This document shows, in pieces, positions 1 to 12,007 of a stretch of 64,000 nucleotides of DNA (its first letter is position 1; each line of letters begins with the position of its first letter). The stretch is from Torymus aiolomorphi (taxonomy: Eukaryota > Arthropoda > Insecta > Hymenoptera > Torymidae), in the NCBI GenBank assembly GCA_036365515.1, contig CM070873.1:39377807-39441806 (forward strand), written 5' to 3'. The position numbers were made by a program, and so were the translations under genes. The notes beneath the pieces are model-generated. The model saw only the letters and a program-made list of their open reading frames with translations, was not told the DNA's origin and ran no database searches.

Positions 1-464
1 CCTTTAAAGGTAAGCTAGCGACTCTACCAAAGAAAGTTGGCCCAGAATCTGTGAGTTTAATTATGAAGGTGGTTTTATCAATCTGTCGAATATAGAAGTG
101 CAAGAATCTTAATAAAAGTATAACAATTATGTAATACTATCAGACCCAGACCCTCCCAGGCGGAAATAAATTATGCACACTTTGTGTGCATTGTTAATAG
201 CTAAATATAATTTTTATTTGCAGTTATGTGCTATAAATATTTGCAGTTGTTAAATGCATGATTTGGGACGCTAATAATACTTAATAATAGTTTTTAAGAA
301 TTAATTGCTGTTAGTAATAGTTCTTTACAGTTATTTGTAGTTATTTGTATTTATTTGTCTTTTTTTATTCATCAAATCAAAGTTATTGCAAAAACTGCTA
401 ATAACAGTTATTATGCATTTTTACTGAAAAAAAAATTTTATAACAGATATGAATGATTATTATT

Positions 465-465
<1 letters not shown>

Positions 466-522
<57 letters not shown>
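466..522. repeat. (TAA)n microsatellite
   Basis: About 19 uninterrupted copies of a TAA/ATA trinucleotide. Simple sequence, probably length-polymorphic. Confidence 0.95.
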
Positions 523-1104
523 GTGTTTTATTTCAACAATTGTTATGTACATATTTTGTCCTATTTTATATAAAAGTATAAAAAATATATCTCTATCTAG
601 CTCTTTGGCTCGCTCTGTAGATTGGTTTTGTTTGCGTTAGTGGGTTTGTTTGTGTGTGAGTGTAAGATTATTATTTATAATTAAATATTAATATTGTTGT
701 ATAATTTATCTTCAAAATTAGTCTATCACCACATCTTTTAAAAAATCCTTTGATAAATTATTTTACAAAATGTGAACAATCTTTTAAAAACTTTTGCAAG
801 CAATGAGAAATTATTTTCCGAAACCTTTACAATCCTTTTACAAGAACTTTCGAAAACCGTAAGAATTTTTTTCCTAAACCATAAGAATTATTTTCCGAAA
901 CCTATATACAATCCTTTAAAATTATTTACGTTTTATTTTATGAAAAGAGATTCTACGAATAAATAATAAGTTTTTGGTGTTTTTAATTCAATTTCTTTCA
1001 CGCGGATACTGAAAGTCAAATAAAAAAAAGTTGTAAAATCACTTAACGTACAGTTTTATTTTAAATGTACTCTCACTCTTAAAAAGTTGTGAAATTTCTA
1101 TAAT

Positions 1105-1262
1105 AGTATATTACGATACGTGTGACTTAAGTGGCCCATTATTGCACGACGTGAGGTTAGCGCCCGAGCGCAGCGAGGGCGCTAAATGCCGTGTAATAAT
1201 GAGCCACTTAAGTCACGAGTATCGTATACTATTTTATAGCTCGTGTGACATAAATCCGCCAT
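1105..1262. repeat. Dispersed hairpin element, copy 1
   Basis: The segment is a near-palindrome. The left arm (about 1105-1150) carries GTGACTTAAGTGGCCCATTA and the right arm (about 1189-1231) its near reverse complement. The loop contains GTGAGGTTAGCGCCCGAGCG. Arm and loop words recur near 1800-1905 and 47330-47575, so this is a repeat family and not a chance hairpin. No coding capacity is seen, so a MITE-like element is the simplest reading. Exact ends were not determined. Confidence 0.7.
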
Positions 1263-1798
1263 ATTCTTATTTTATTTATTTGTGCTTATTTATAATGATA
1301 GTTAGAACTTGGAAGTGGGGTGGGAGAAGTGTGGAGCGGAAGGGGGGGGGGGGGGCGCAGCCCCCCCCGCCCTGAAAAAAATTATTAAAACGTTATTTAA
1401 ATAATACCTGATATAGAATATGGTTATTATTGAATCTAGAATATTGAATATATACATAAAAAAATCATAAAACTAGATGCTTGGCAATTTGATTTGTATC
1501 TTTAACAATAAGTTGAAGTTTATGAAAGTGAAAGATTTGTATACGTTATATCATTAAAGAGAAAGACTTAAAACTAAAATCCATACAGTTTAATATTGAA
1601 TATTTAAAAAGCGCGCGGTCTGCTATCCCATAGCAGATGAAACTAACCTATAATATAGACAAGCCTTATTATCATCATTTTTATTTATTCTTTGTGGTTT
1701 GTCAACTATTAACGAAGTTTTACTTCTTTTCCTGTTCATTCTTATATGTAAAATCGTATTTTTGAATAGTTTTGGTAGATAATTGGCGTTAATTACGT

Positions 1799-1905
1799 GC
1801 CTGTGACTTAAGTAAATTCATTATTTCACAGTGTAATAATGGACTACTTAAGTCACAGCTAGCCGTGACTTAAGTGCGGATTTAGGTCACACAGTGCTAT
1901 AAAAG
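1799..1905. repeat. Dispersed hairpin element, copy 2 (partial)
   Basis: Contains GTGACTTAAG, AATAATGGACTACTTAAGTC and a terminal segment GTGCGGATTTAGGTCACAC followed by GTGCTATAAAA. The same words occur in copy 3 near 47540-47570 and, in part, in copy 1. It is shorter than copy 3 and looks like a deletion derivative. Confidence 0.65.
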
Positions 1906-1930
1906 AATTTTTATACCACTCTAACCTAAA

Positions 1931-2080
1931 AATTCACCTACTGTCCAAAACATCGAATTTCATCAATACGATTTCAAAGCAAATATAACTTGTTTCTAAT
2001 GATTTATTTCGAAATATCTTTATTGTATCCTTATTAAAATTCTATTAATGAAATTCGATGTTTTGGACAGTAGGTGAATT
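1931..2080. repeat. Perfect 33-bp inverted repeat with 84-bp loop
   Basis: Positions 1931-1963 and 2048-2080 are exact reverse complements (core word CTACTGTCCAAAACATCG). The loop is AT-rich. The 23 bp at 1905-1927, just outside the left arm, recur at 54220-54242. It is likely a small foldback element; a hairpin transcript is also possible. Confidence 0.85.
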
Positions 2081-3458
2081 GTTACATTCTAAAATAGGAT
2101 TTTTTTAATTTACAATTTCGAAAGTTTGCACAATCTGCAGTAGCTTTGCCCCCCCCCCCCCCCACTCACCGATCTAGATCACTTTAATATGTATTTTGCT
2201 GGTGCGAAAATTGTCTTTGAATCGACGATGGATGGTAATGTGCATTCTAAACAATCAAACTAACAAACCACATCGTTTCATAATAATAACTAAAAAACGA
2301 AGCATTGAAAATGTATTTATTTATATTTTCTAAAAAGTTATCGATATCTAATTAATTGCAAGAACGTTGAGTCCGAGGTTGGTTAATTAAATCGACTATT
2401 TTATCTTGCATTGAACTTCTAACTTGTCTTCTGAATTTCTACAAGGTCAAATCATATTTAACCTTGTTAACTTCTCACTCGACTATTTGATCCACGTATA
2501 AAATGATAAAACTTTGAGAAGCCGTGATTTTCTGGCGAGGAATACAGCGTACAAGTCTTAAAAGTAGACCATGGGCTTTATGGCTAGTAAACGTACAATT
2601 TTTTTCTCTCCTCCGCGTTGAGGAGGTGATAAAAAATAATTGTATTGTTTCCGCGCCAGGCTAGACGTTTGACATTAGTCGGCTCGAGTCTAATTGCTGG
2701 TAATGCCGATTGCTTGCTGTTCAAGGTTGCGATTTGTTAAGTTTTGAATTGTTGTAAAACGAAACAATTATTGGTAGGCATTAATATCGAGATGTGTGAT
2801 TGCTGAACATACGCGATCAGCTTGTATAATCCTCTACTAGTTTTTAAATATTAAGTGTGCACTTAATTTCCTTCCGAGTCGGTTTATCGATATGATTCAT
2901 AAGTGAAACTGTAATATCATTGCAACAATATGTATTTCTTCTATTTAAAAGAATCACGGAAGTTGTTTAACATATATAAAAGCACGACTGCGCCGTGTAA
3001 TAGAAACCTGTGTTATGCTTTTCATTACCCTGTTCATGCACAATATGTTAAAAGGATTTTATAACTTCTTTTTTACATGGTTTTTTACGGAAAAGAATAA
3101 ATTTGTTTGGAGATATGTATTCTCAAATGCTGATGGATCAGTGGATCAGGTAACTTTGGAAATGCCAAGTAATTGTTAAACCGATATTTTATAATCTATG
3201 TTTTTCAAAATTGGATTTATGTATATTGAAAGAATTGTTTAGTAACATATTTGTAGAAAGGACAGTTTATTTTCAATAAAAATTATTTTTTAAGATTTAC
3301 ATTTTATTTATAAAACAAAGAATCTTGAAATATTTCTTTGATAAATAGACAAAAAGACTTTCTATTAATAGCCTGTGAAATATTTAAAGGACACTTTTTT
3401 GACATTTTGATGGCTCGTATAATAATGGAATGTGCATATTTAATTAATTCTCTTCCAG

Positions 3459-3653
3459 TCACGTGCCCCTTGTTTACATGCCAAATTTTTTCTCACATAC
3501 TAATTGTCAACATTTTAATAAAAGATCAACAACACAAAGACTTGAAATTGCTGTACCTTTCCGGGGAATACTCAAACAAAAATTTAAAAACAGGATCAAG
3601 TTTGTCTTTATTTACTTTCACTCGGTTACAATGTTTAACAAAGAGCAAGTATT
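3459..3653 (+). other. Orphan exon-like block, function unknown
   Basis: The block is preceded by a pyrimidine-rich acceptor (TTCTCTTCCAG, ending at 3458) and followed by the consensus donor GTAAGT at 3654. One frame stays open throughout and reads as 65 residues beginning HVPLVYMPNF and ending TMFNKEQVL. A second frame is also open. I recognise no family and find no partner exons nearby. It may be an exon of a non-coding RNA, a gene fragment, or chance. Confidence 0.25.
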
Positions 3654-3944
3654 GTAAGTAAATGACGCGTATGAAAAACGTGAAAAGAATCTTCGTCTTG
3701 AAATTTACAAGGTGTTTGTAGAATACTTGTTTCTTGTTATAAAGTAATGTATAATCTAAAGGAAATATTGGAGCAGGAGCTTTATTGTTATTTAAAAATA
3801 AAAAAAAAAAGGTTTACATAGTTTAGCAGCTCCTGCAGCCAGCAATTTTCCGCCAAGCAGCATTCTATCCAAATCGATCGATCCTTCGATCCCTCCGCAT
3901 ACCCTACCAACACTCTCACACTGGCTTGTCGAACGTATATTATG

Positions 3945-3971
3945 CACACACACACACACACACACACACAC
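3945..3971. repeat. (CA)n microsatellite
   Basis: Uninterrupted CA dinucleotide run immediately left of a CG-rich patch. Confidence 0.9.
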
Positions 3972-4301
3972 GAGCGTATATAGTCGTCGCAGCGGGGCGC
4001 TGGAGAAAAAGAGCTGCGCGAGAGAAGGAGTCGTCGACTCGCGTATAAAGAAACACGTGCCGGGCCGATCGGCTTCACAGTCTCTCGCGTTCGCTCGGCC
4101 GCGCAGGCGCGCGCGCTTCTCTCCCTCTCGCCGATTAATATTCGCGCATACCGATCTCTCCGTGTGCTGTGTATTTTTAAACGCGCCCAGTGCGAGGCTG
4201 CTTTTTCGGAGGTACGTAAGTACGCCGGTGCGTGTGAAAGGTGCGAGAGCAAGAATAAAAAGAGAAAGACGAAAAGACGAGATAGAGATGCTTTAACGAG
4301 A

Positions 4302-4303
<2 letters not shown>

Positions 4304-4333
<30 letters not shown>
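4304..4333. repeat. (GA)n microsatellite
   Basis: Uninterrupted GA dinucleotide run of about 14 units; simple sequence. Confidence 0.9.
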
Positions 4334-4335
<2 letters not shown>

Positions 4336-4605
4336 TGTATTATACAGTGTGTGCATTGTTGGAATTCCACAAGGTGGCTGCCGTGGAGGCTAATAGACGA
4401 GCGCGAACGGGATCGTGCGTATATAGAAAGCGTTTGTTTGTGGTACTGCTGGAATGACTAAGTCTTTTTTTTCGCACACAGTTGTGTGAATTTTGGCTGG
4501 ACCGTGGTGTAAGAAAAATCCCCAAACCGGCTGTAGAAAAAAAAGTGGAAGCACTTTTGATAGCAGGAATCCAATCCTTTAATATTTTTACGTCGTGATT
4601 CATTT

Positions 4606-4639
<34 letters not shown>

Positions 4640-7600
4640 ACCCACCGTATCATTAACAGTAACAAAACGGATTCTCAAATATGAATTATTATTAAATTAA
4701 TTAAGAACATTCGGAAAAACATTCAACGTAATATTTAAAAATAAAATAAATACTCATATAAATAAACTCGAACGAGTATATTTTTATCTTATTCTTGATT
4801 ATATATTATTACTTTGTATCATTTTTAAAACAACAAATTTAAGATAATCAATATAATTATATAATTGTTAGTCAAAAATTTGCCTTTCTAAACTTTCTTT
4901 CTTTTTTTTTTTACTTTTCAAAGCAGACTTTGAGCAAGGATAAAACAATTCAAATCAACGAATGTTGACTAGTGTACTCGTGTTGGACTAAATTAAGGGA
5001 TAATTATTGTGGTATCAGTGGAAAATATTATACTACTTTCACCTGTTTATGCAGAGAAATGTGCTAATTTTTATTTGGATAAAAGTCCATTTGTGAAAAA
5101 TGTCATAAAATGTATCACCACACGTAATTTACTAATGAACTTAAATAATGATCAGTTACAGTGCCATACAAAAAAAGTGCAAAAAATGTGTGATACCATT
5201 TGACCGCGAAATGAACGAATTTAAATGTACACGTTGTTAGAAGGTTGAAAAGTCAAAAGTAAAAAATTTTATGATGATATATTTAGCTGATGAGGTATCG
5301 AACGTCAACATCTCGAAACAACAAACATATACTACTCAAGCAAATACAGCTCCATTCGAATTGTACCTACGTGACTAAACACTTTTTACTTTATCCAAAA
5401 AAATCTCAATTCGGGAATCTCGCGCGCTCTGATTAACAATGTACCTTGCGCATTGTTCATTATCCTCGGAGGATTTCACTTACGCGTGTCCTTGCGCATG
5501 ACAACGACGACGGGGGCATTTTTTCGCCGCGGCATTGATTCGGCGGTGGCGATGGAAAAAAAGGAAATGGGACCGCCCGAGGTTCTGCACGGATTGCCCG
5601 TCTGCGTGGCTATTTAAGGGATTATGCGATATTAAAAATTAATTTTTCTTATGTGGTTAATTACGCGAGGACATTTCTTAATGATGCACAGCACGTACAC
5701 GCAATTAAAGTGATTGTTGAAGGTGGTTAATTTGTGAGGATTGGTGGATTGTGATCTTTCGACAATTTCTACCTATTGAAGTCGTTAACAGGGTACAGTA
5801 GAGTCGCAAAAAAAAGGAAGGACTCTACATTATTTATATCGTCAGTTTCTATTAATAACTGAAAGTTATTTTTATCTTTAGAATAGCCACACAGTTTTTC
5901 AATTTACCTCATTGTAGAAGTATCTGCGGTAGTTGTCTATAATAGGTGAAATGTAATGACTCTCATATGGACAGTGAAAAATTATTTACGAGAATTGTAA
6001 ATAAACTTTATTTCAATTTTAAACTAGTATATCACAATCAAGATCATAAATAATTCATACATTCCTTCTTACATTTAAGCCTTAAGCTCGTTATATTTCT
6101 TTATTAATTTCAATTATAAATTAAATCAATGTGTATTATAAATGATGTATTATATATAGGAAAAATAATCGCAATATTTGCATTACTATAACCCGTACTA
6201 TTTTGATATATACAGAAAGATATCTCGCAGCATTCCCTGTGGGCTTACGTAGAAAAAAATGAGGAAAAAAGGGTTACAATCAATGGTCTTCAATTACTCT
6301 ACGCGCATAATTACGACGTATCATTTTTCCCCCGACATCTATACTTCATTGTTTCGATCATATATATGCATACGCTGATGGCGCGGAGAAAGAAAATAAC
6401 TTTTATTAACACTTAAAGTTTCAATGCTACAAGTATAAGCATCAGGATAGAAAAGAATCTCGTGATAAAGTACTCGGGACGCTACTGGCTGGACGACGCG
6501 GCTATTACGCAACGCACGTAAACACGAGACGTGCAATTTCTTTTGTACACCATACCCATTGATTTATCGGACTTTCATCGTTGTCATTCGCATAATTTTT
6601 ATTCTCGATACGTTTTAAAACGAACGTCAGACATAATAGTTTTCACGCTTTGTTAGGTGCGCCATACGTTACAAAAGGTCACTATTTATTTGTAATACAT
6701 ATTACGCGCATAGAAGGTGTGAATTAGAATCTCAGATTTATACTTACGCTGCGAGCGTTATTTTTTTTTTTTTAATCGGTATTCGAATGGCTTGACCGAA
6801 GAAAGGAGCCTCAAGTTTCGGATAATTGTGTTCCGTTTAATTATTCGGAAGTGTCGTCCGCGTGTTGATGCAAAAAAACTCTATACTTACAATTAGTTGT
6901 GTGTGTGTGTGTGGGTGGGTGGGTGTGAAAGGACGATTTTGATGGATAGCATTTTCAAGGGTGCTGTGTACATACAAATAATACATATTTTCACGACTGC
7001 GCGTATATTATTTCGTCGCAAGCCGCTGTGGTACTTGTTACATCTCGAGTGTATTTATTGTTTTTAATTTATGCCTTTTCATCGTTCAAGGTCGTTGGCA
7101 TTAAGTGAGAAGGGAAAAATAAGCTTCTAATAACAGTATCCAAAGTTTTTATCCAGTTAAGGGCAGAGTTATTGTATAAATATGATTAGCATTAGAAATA
7201 TTCAAGTCCTAGCTTACCGGAGAGTAATAACGATTGTATGCGTACATGAAAATATGTCTAATCAGATTCTGTATTGTTTAAAAGATAGAAGAAATTAGAA
7301 TTGTACAATTATATTTGTAAATTTATCTGAATTTGAATAAAATTAGCTATTTAGATATTGATCCTGATATAAAAGATTAAAGTTTAAATAATTATTTATA
7401 ATTATTGGCAATATTTGCCTGTTGCAATAATCGACCTCTCATTGAATGTAATAAAAACATTTTATTACTTGTACCGGCTGTAACATAAATAAAAAACACA
7501 ACTGAGTGATTGGCAAGCAAGGTTTTGTATCATGAAAAATGTGTAATTTAAATTTACAGGGATTTTACAGGAAATACACTCTTGGAGGGCTCAGAAAAAT

Positions 7601-7863
7601 AAAAAAAAATCGAGGCACACCTTTGCAATAATCTTTTTCTCGTTTTACAGATCATACTGAGATCGAAGCATATTCCTGTTCACATCTTAAAATGATTATC
7701 AAAAGATCACATAATATGTCTTAGAACTAATATAAATATAAGAAATTTTCGATACCTATAATTTAAAAGTTATAATCAAGAATATACAAGCATGGACTTG
7801 ACTTGTCTTTCCAGTTCGTTAATCGAAGACGGCTAACTACTCATCAGCACATCTGCACGCGCA

Positions 7864-10800
7864 ATGACGGCGGCGTCATTTGCTGCGGGTACAGGGGGCA
7901 TGAATAGCCGCCGGCGATGGGTAGCGCGGGGCTACTTCCGTTCGGTATTCAGGCGGCGGCTGCCGATTGTCGGCTGGCTGCCCGCCTACAACTCGGAGAA
8001 GATGCTGAGCGACGCGATCGCCGGGGTGACGGTCGGGCTGACCGTCATGCCCCAGGGCTTGGCCTATGCGACACTAGCGGGCCTCGAGCCACAGGTCAGT
8101 AGCTATATTTCAATTTGTACGTATTTTTAAGTTAATGGACAATGGAGATGAGAAGTCAAAGGCTTACAGGCCTTAAGAACTTGTCGATCCTTTTATTTAA
8201 ACGACATTTTTCCTCGTGTTAGAACGGTAAAATGATTATTTCATTGATGTGATAATTGGGTGAAGATATAGGTATAGATTTGACAGTGAACATAATGCCA
8301 CAGAATAAGATTGCTCATTGCGACCTTTAAACAAATTAGAAATAAATGCACATATATATATATATAAATATACGTGTGTTAGAAACTCGTTATTCAGATA
8401 AATAGTGCACAGTTTTTCTGTTCTAGAAGCTTTTATTTTATATAAATAACCCTGAAATGAAAGATATGTAAATGCTCTCATTATTTTAAAATGTACTGAC
8501 ACTGTACAATGTGTACAAAATCTAAAAGTATACCTATATTCACATGACAATCGTATTATAATTCACATTGCTTATTATGATTCAATGTAAAAGAAGATGA
8601 TAAATATTAGTTGGCACGAGAGCCATAACTAATTATTTTTCTGCATGACTCAATATTTTAAACTATCACTATCAATCACATTACGGCGGGTGAAAAGATT
8701 CGAGGTTCCATCGTTCGCGACGGTATTGGAGCCGATAACCCTTTATACCTCATATCTAGACGAAAATAACGCATCACTTCTTACCGGCCATTTAAGCCAA
8801 GCGAGAAGCAGAGAGATATGTAAATAAAGCAGACAGTGCATTTATAGTTGTTGCGCAAAAAAGTCGCACGTGATCTCGGGATTCAATCTTTATCGGTCTC
8901 CTATACTATATGTAGTCTCTCGCTATCGTTTCGGCGTAGACGTTTAGGAATGATTAAAATGTTGTTTAATAAATATTTTTCTCTCTCAAAACTGCTTTTA
9001 CCTCCTAGCTCTGAAAATATTTCTTCACTTTTCCGCAGTACGGCCTATACTCCGCATTCATCGGCGCGATGATCTACGTGCTGCTGGGCTCGTGCAAGGA
9101 CATAACGATCGGACCGACGGCCCTGATGTCTCTGATGACCTATCAGTACGTGCAGGGCCGCAGCGTTGACTTTGCCATCCTGCTGGCCTTCCTGTCCGGC
9201 TGCATGCAGCTGCTCATGGCTGCCCTCCGTCTAGGTCAGTGCAGGACAAAGATTGCTAGCAGAAGTAGTTTATGCAATGTCTCTAAATAACGCGATGATC
9301 AAGATTCTAAAGAATTTCCTACTTTTTACGTGCGTTCATCTGTATATATTATGAAGCCTCCAAGCTATAAACGTCTCTGCGTATCCACACAGGCGTGCTG
9401 GTAGACTTCATCTCGATTCCGGTGACGGTGGGCTTCACTTCAGCCACCTCCGTCATAATCGTTGCCTCGCAGCTGAAGGGCCTGCTCGGGCTGCACATCT
9501 CGCCCGTCGGCTTCGTGGACACGCTGCGCCAGGTGGCCGGCCACATCCACGAGACCAGCCCCTGGGACGCCGGTATGAGCTTCACGTGCATCCTCGTGCT
9601 GCTCATGTTCAGGGTGAGAGTCGTTTTCAGATTGAAAATAGTCGATTTGACGGTGCAAGGGAAATGTTGAAGGAATTGTACTCGCAGAAACTGAAGGACG
9701 TGACGCTCCCCGGCCGCGCGGGCGCGAAGCCGCGGCGCCGTCAGCGCGTCCTGAAGAAGGCCCTGTGGCTGCTGTCCACGGCGCGCAACGCGATCGTCGT
9801 CGTCGTCTGCTCGAGCATCGCCTACAGGCTGGAGCGCGGGGCCGAGTCGCCGTTCGTGCTGACGGGGCCGGTGCGGCCGGGCCTGCCCAGCTTCTCCCTG
9901 CCGGCGTTCTCCAGCCAGGTGGGCAACCGCACGCTCGGCTTCATGGAGATGTGCCAGGAGCTCGGGCCCTCGATCTTCCTCGTGCCCATAATCGGCGTCC
10001 TCGGCAACGTCGCGATCGCCAAGGCGTTCGCCAGCGGCAGCCAGGTCGACGCCACCCAGGAGCTCATCACCCTCGGCGTCTGCAACGTCCTCGGCTCCTG
10101 CGCCAGCTCCATGCCCGTCACCGGCTCCTTCAGCCGCTCCGCCGTGAACCACGCGAGCGGCGTCAGGACGCCCATGGGCGGCCTCTACACCGGCCTGCTC
10201 ATACTGCTAGCGCTCACCCTGCTCACGCCCTACTTTTACTTCATACCGAAAGGTGAGAATCGTCGCTAGAATTCCTCCGCTAGAAGCAGCCGACTCTATT
10301 CTCCTTTGCTTTACCGCAGCCTCGCTGGCGGCCGTCATCATCTGCGCCGTCATCTATATGATCGAGTACGAGGTCGTCAAGCTGATGTGGAGGTCGAGTA
10401 AGAAGGACCTGATCCCGACCTTCGCCACCTTCGTGCTGTGCCTCGTCATCGGGGTCGAGTACGGCATCGTCGCCGGCGTCGGCATAAACCTGGTGTTCCT
10501 CCTGTACCCCTCGGCTCGTCCCCAGGTCCATGTGGAGAAGTACTACGTGCGTTGCGCGCCGCGACAGCTATGATTTCTTCCTCGAATATGCTCGCTAAGG
10601 GGGCTCTTCTTTTTTCCGCCAGACCGACTCGGGCGCGGAGTACCTGCTGGTCACGCCCGGCAACAGTTTGTACTTCCCGGCGGTGGATTTCATCAAGCAG
10701 TCTGTGGGCAATGCGGGCATCACCGAAGGCTCCAGCCAGATACCCGTCGTCGTCGACTGCAGATACGTGCTGGGAGCTGACTTCACTGCCGCTAAAGTAG

Positions 10801-12007
10801 CTTATTTATATCAACTGATAAGAATTTTTCTATCGGTCTTACAGTCTTAGAAATTAAATTAAAATAATTAATATTTATGGCAGTCAGATTGCCCTTGTTT
10901 ATAATATAAAAAAACCAAAAAAAGTGCATAACCACTTAACTGCACCTGTGCCCGGAAAAACCACTTAACTGAATATTTATATTTAGTTAAAAGCACCGTT
11001 TTGAAGTTAATACTATACGCAATAAACATATTATGACATACCTATTTTTATAGCAACAAAGATTAAAGGTAATAGATAATAGAAGGTAACACAACGGCTT
11101 TGATTGCCGGGCGACGGGGCGTGTGTGCATAAACAGTAACCGAGTAACGTTCGGTATTCGGTTTACCGAATTCCGATGACTTCACGCATATTCCGTTGGG
11201 AGGCACATGCGTGCGAATGAATATTTAAAAAAGAATTCGTATTCTATGTTTTAAGTGTAGAAATAACTATGTTGTTCATCTTATTTGAACAATTTCCCTA
11301 AACCACTTAACTGCACAGTTACCGGAATAACGACTTAACTGCATTGTTTTGTTTGTTTATACAAAGAATAAAAATGTATTCTAGCAGCTGATAGTGGGGT
11401 TCGAAAGATATTCGATACCTTTGTAAATGTTTACATTATTATGACTCATCTCGCGCATTTCGATCTTACATATGAAGTATCATGACAGAAATTTTAAAAC
11501 GTCGATTTCTCGAAAACACGTACAAGTGGGTTAGGTCATTATTCCGGGAAGCCGCACAGATATATTATGCGAATATTTTGCTCGGGAAGGCGCAGCGAGG
11601 TTCTATGATTCAGCGTATTTCATTTGATTCGCAGGGAATCGCAGCCCTGATAAGCGAGTTCAACAGTCGCAAGCAGGGTTTGTACTTCTATAATCCCAGA
11701 TCGGACGTCGTAGCGGTTCTGAAGGGAGCCTGCGGAGAGGACTTCCAGCACGTGTCCACGCGGGAGGAACTTTCGTACTTACTGCATAATACGAGGGGTA
11801 AGTCCTCACTATCTAGCTAGCTACTTCTGTATTATAACTATTGACAACTGTATTGTAGAAAAATCGTCGTACCAGCTGCTCGAGCTGAACCGCGATCGCA
11901 GCGAGCCCCTGCTGAGCAACCCCGACCTGTTCCACCGCAGCGTGCACGCGTCGAGTCAAGAGCTGAGCGAGGTCAAGACGACGCTGCTGCACGCAAGCGG
12001 CAGTTGA
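7864..12007 (+). CDS. SLC26-family sulfate/anion transporter (SLC26A11-like)
   Basis: Eight exons join in frame to 641 codons: 7864-8094, 9039-9234, 9393-9613, 9688-10252, 10320-10546, 10623-10796, 11635-11797 and 11859-12007. All introns are GT-AG; four are only 61-76 bp, while introns 1 and 6 are over 800 bp. Residues 61-72 (VMPQGLAYATLA) followed by EPQYGLYSAF match the SLC26 signature that lies in the first membrane helices. A long hydrophobic transporter domain follows to about residue 470, then a C-terminal STAS domain (about 500-625) spread over the last three exons. The family exchanges sulfate, chloride, bicarbonate or related anions at the plasma or lysosomal membrane; length and STAS placement suit the SLC26A11 (sodium-independent sulfate transporter) group. 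The start at 7864 is the first in-frame ATG; Met13 is an alternative. Substrate is inferred from family only. Confidence 0.9.
10920..11345. repeat. Repeated CCACTTAACTGCA motif inside SLC26 intron 6
   Basis: The word AACCACTTAACTGCAC occurs near 10930 and again near 11300. Each is followed about 25 bp later by a second CACTTAACTG or GACTTAACTG word (near 10961 and 11330), with a cc(c)gga-aa spacer between. The paired arrangement suggests the two ends or two copies of one inserted element within the 838-bp intron. Confidence 0.55.

Larger units (their letters stand above)
1..3458. other. AT-rich intergenic DNA without a recognisable gene
   Basis: I see no convincing coding exon here. Short open frames have no family resemblance and lie in AT-rich or low-complexity sequence. 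The stretch holds a long TAA microsatellite, a G-run near 1347 and a C-run near 2151, two copies of a hairpin-like repeat, and a separate perfect inverted repeat; the repeats are listed on their own. Confidence 0.6.
3654..7863. other. Intergenic region upstream of the SLC26 gene
   Basis: No supported gene. It contains CA and GA microsatellites (near 3945-3971 and 4304-4333), a CG-rich patch around 3970-4450, and an A-run at about 4611-4637. Near 5167-5232 a short frame shows two CxxC pairs but is not extended on either side. Some of this DNA may hold 5' untranslated exons or regulatory sequence of the downstream transporter. Confidence 0.5.

Noticed and set aside
1142..1375. 77-codon plus-strand frame ending in a proline run
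   Set aside because: It crosses the hairpin element and the G-run; not a gene.
3788..4252. 154-codon minus-strand frame
   Set aside because: It runs through a CA microsatellite and a CG-rich patch, with no domain and overlapping open frames on the other strand.
9349..10152. Minus-strand open frame of 267 codons
   Set aside because: It is a shadow of SLC26 exons 3 and 4; the plus strand shows a conserved transporter, and the minus frame crosses its introns with low-complexity residues.
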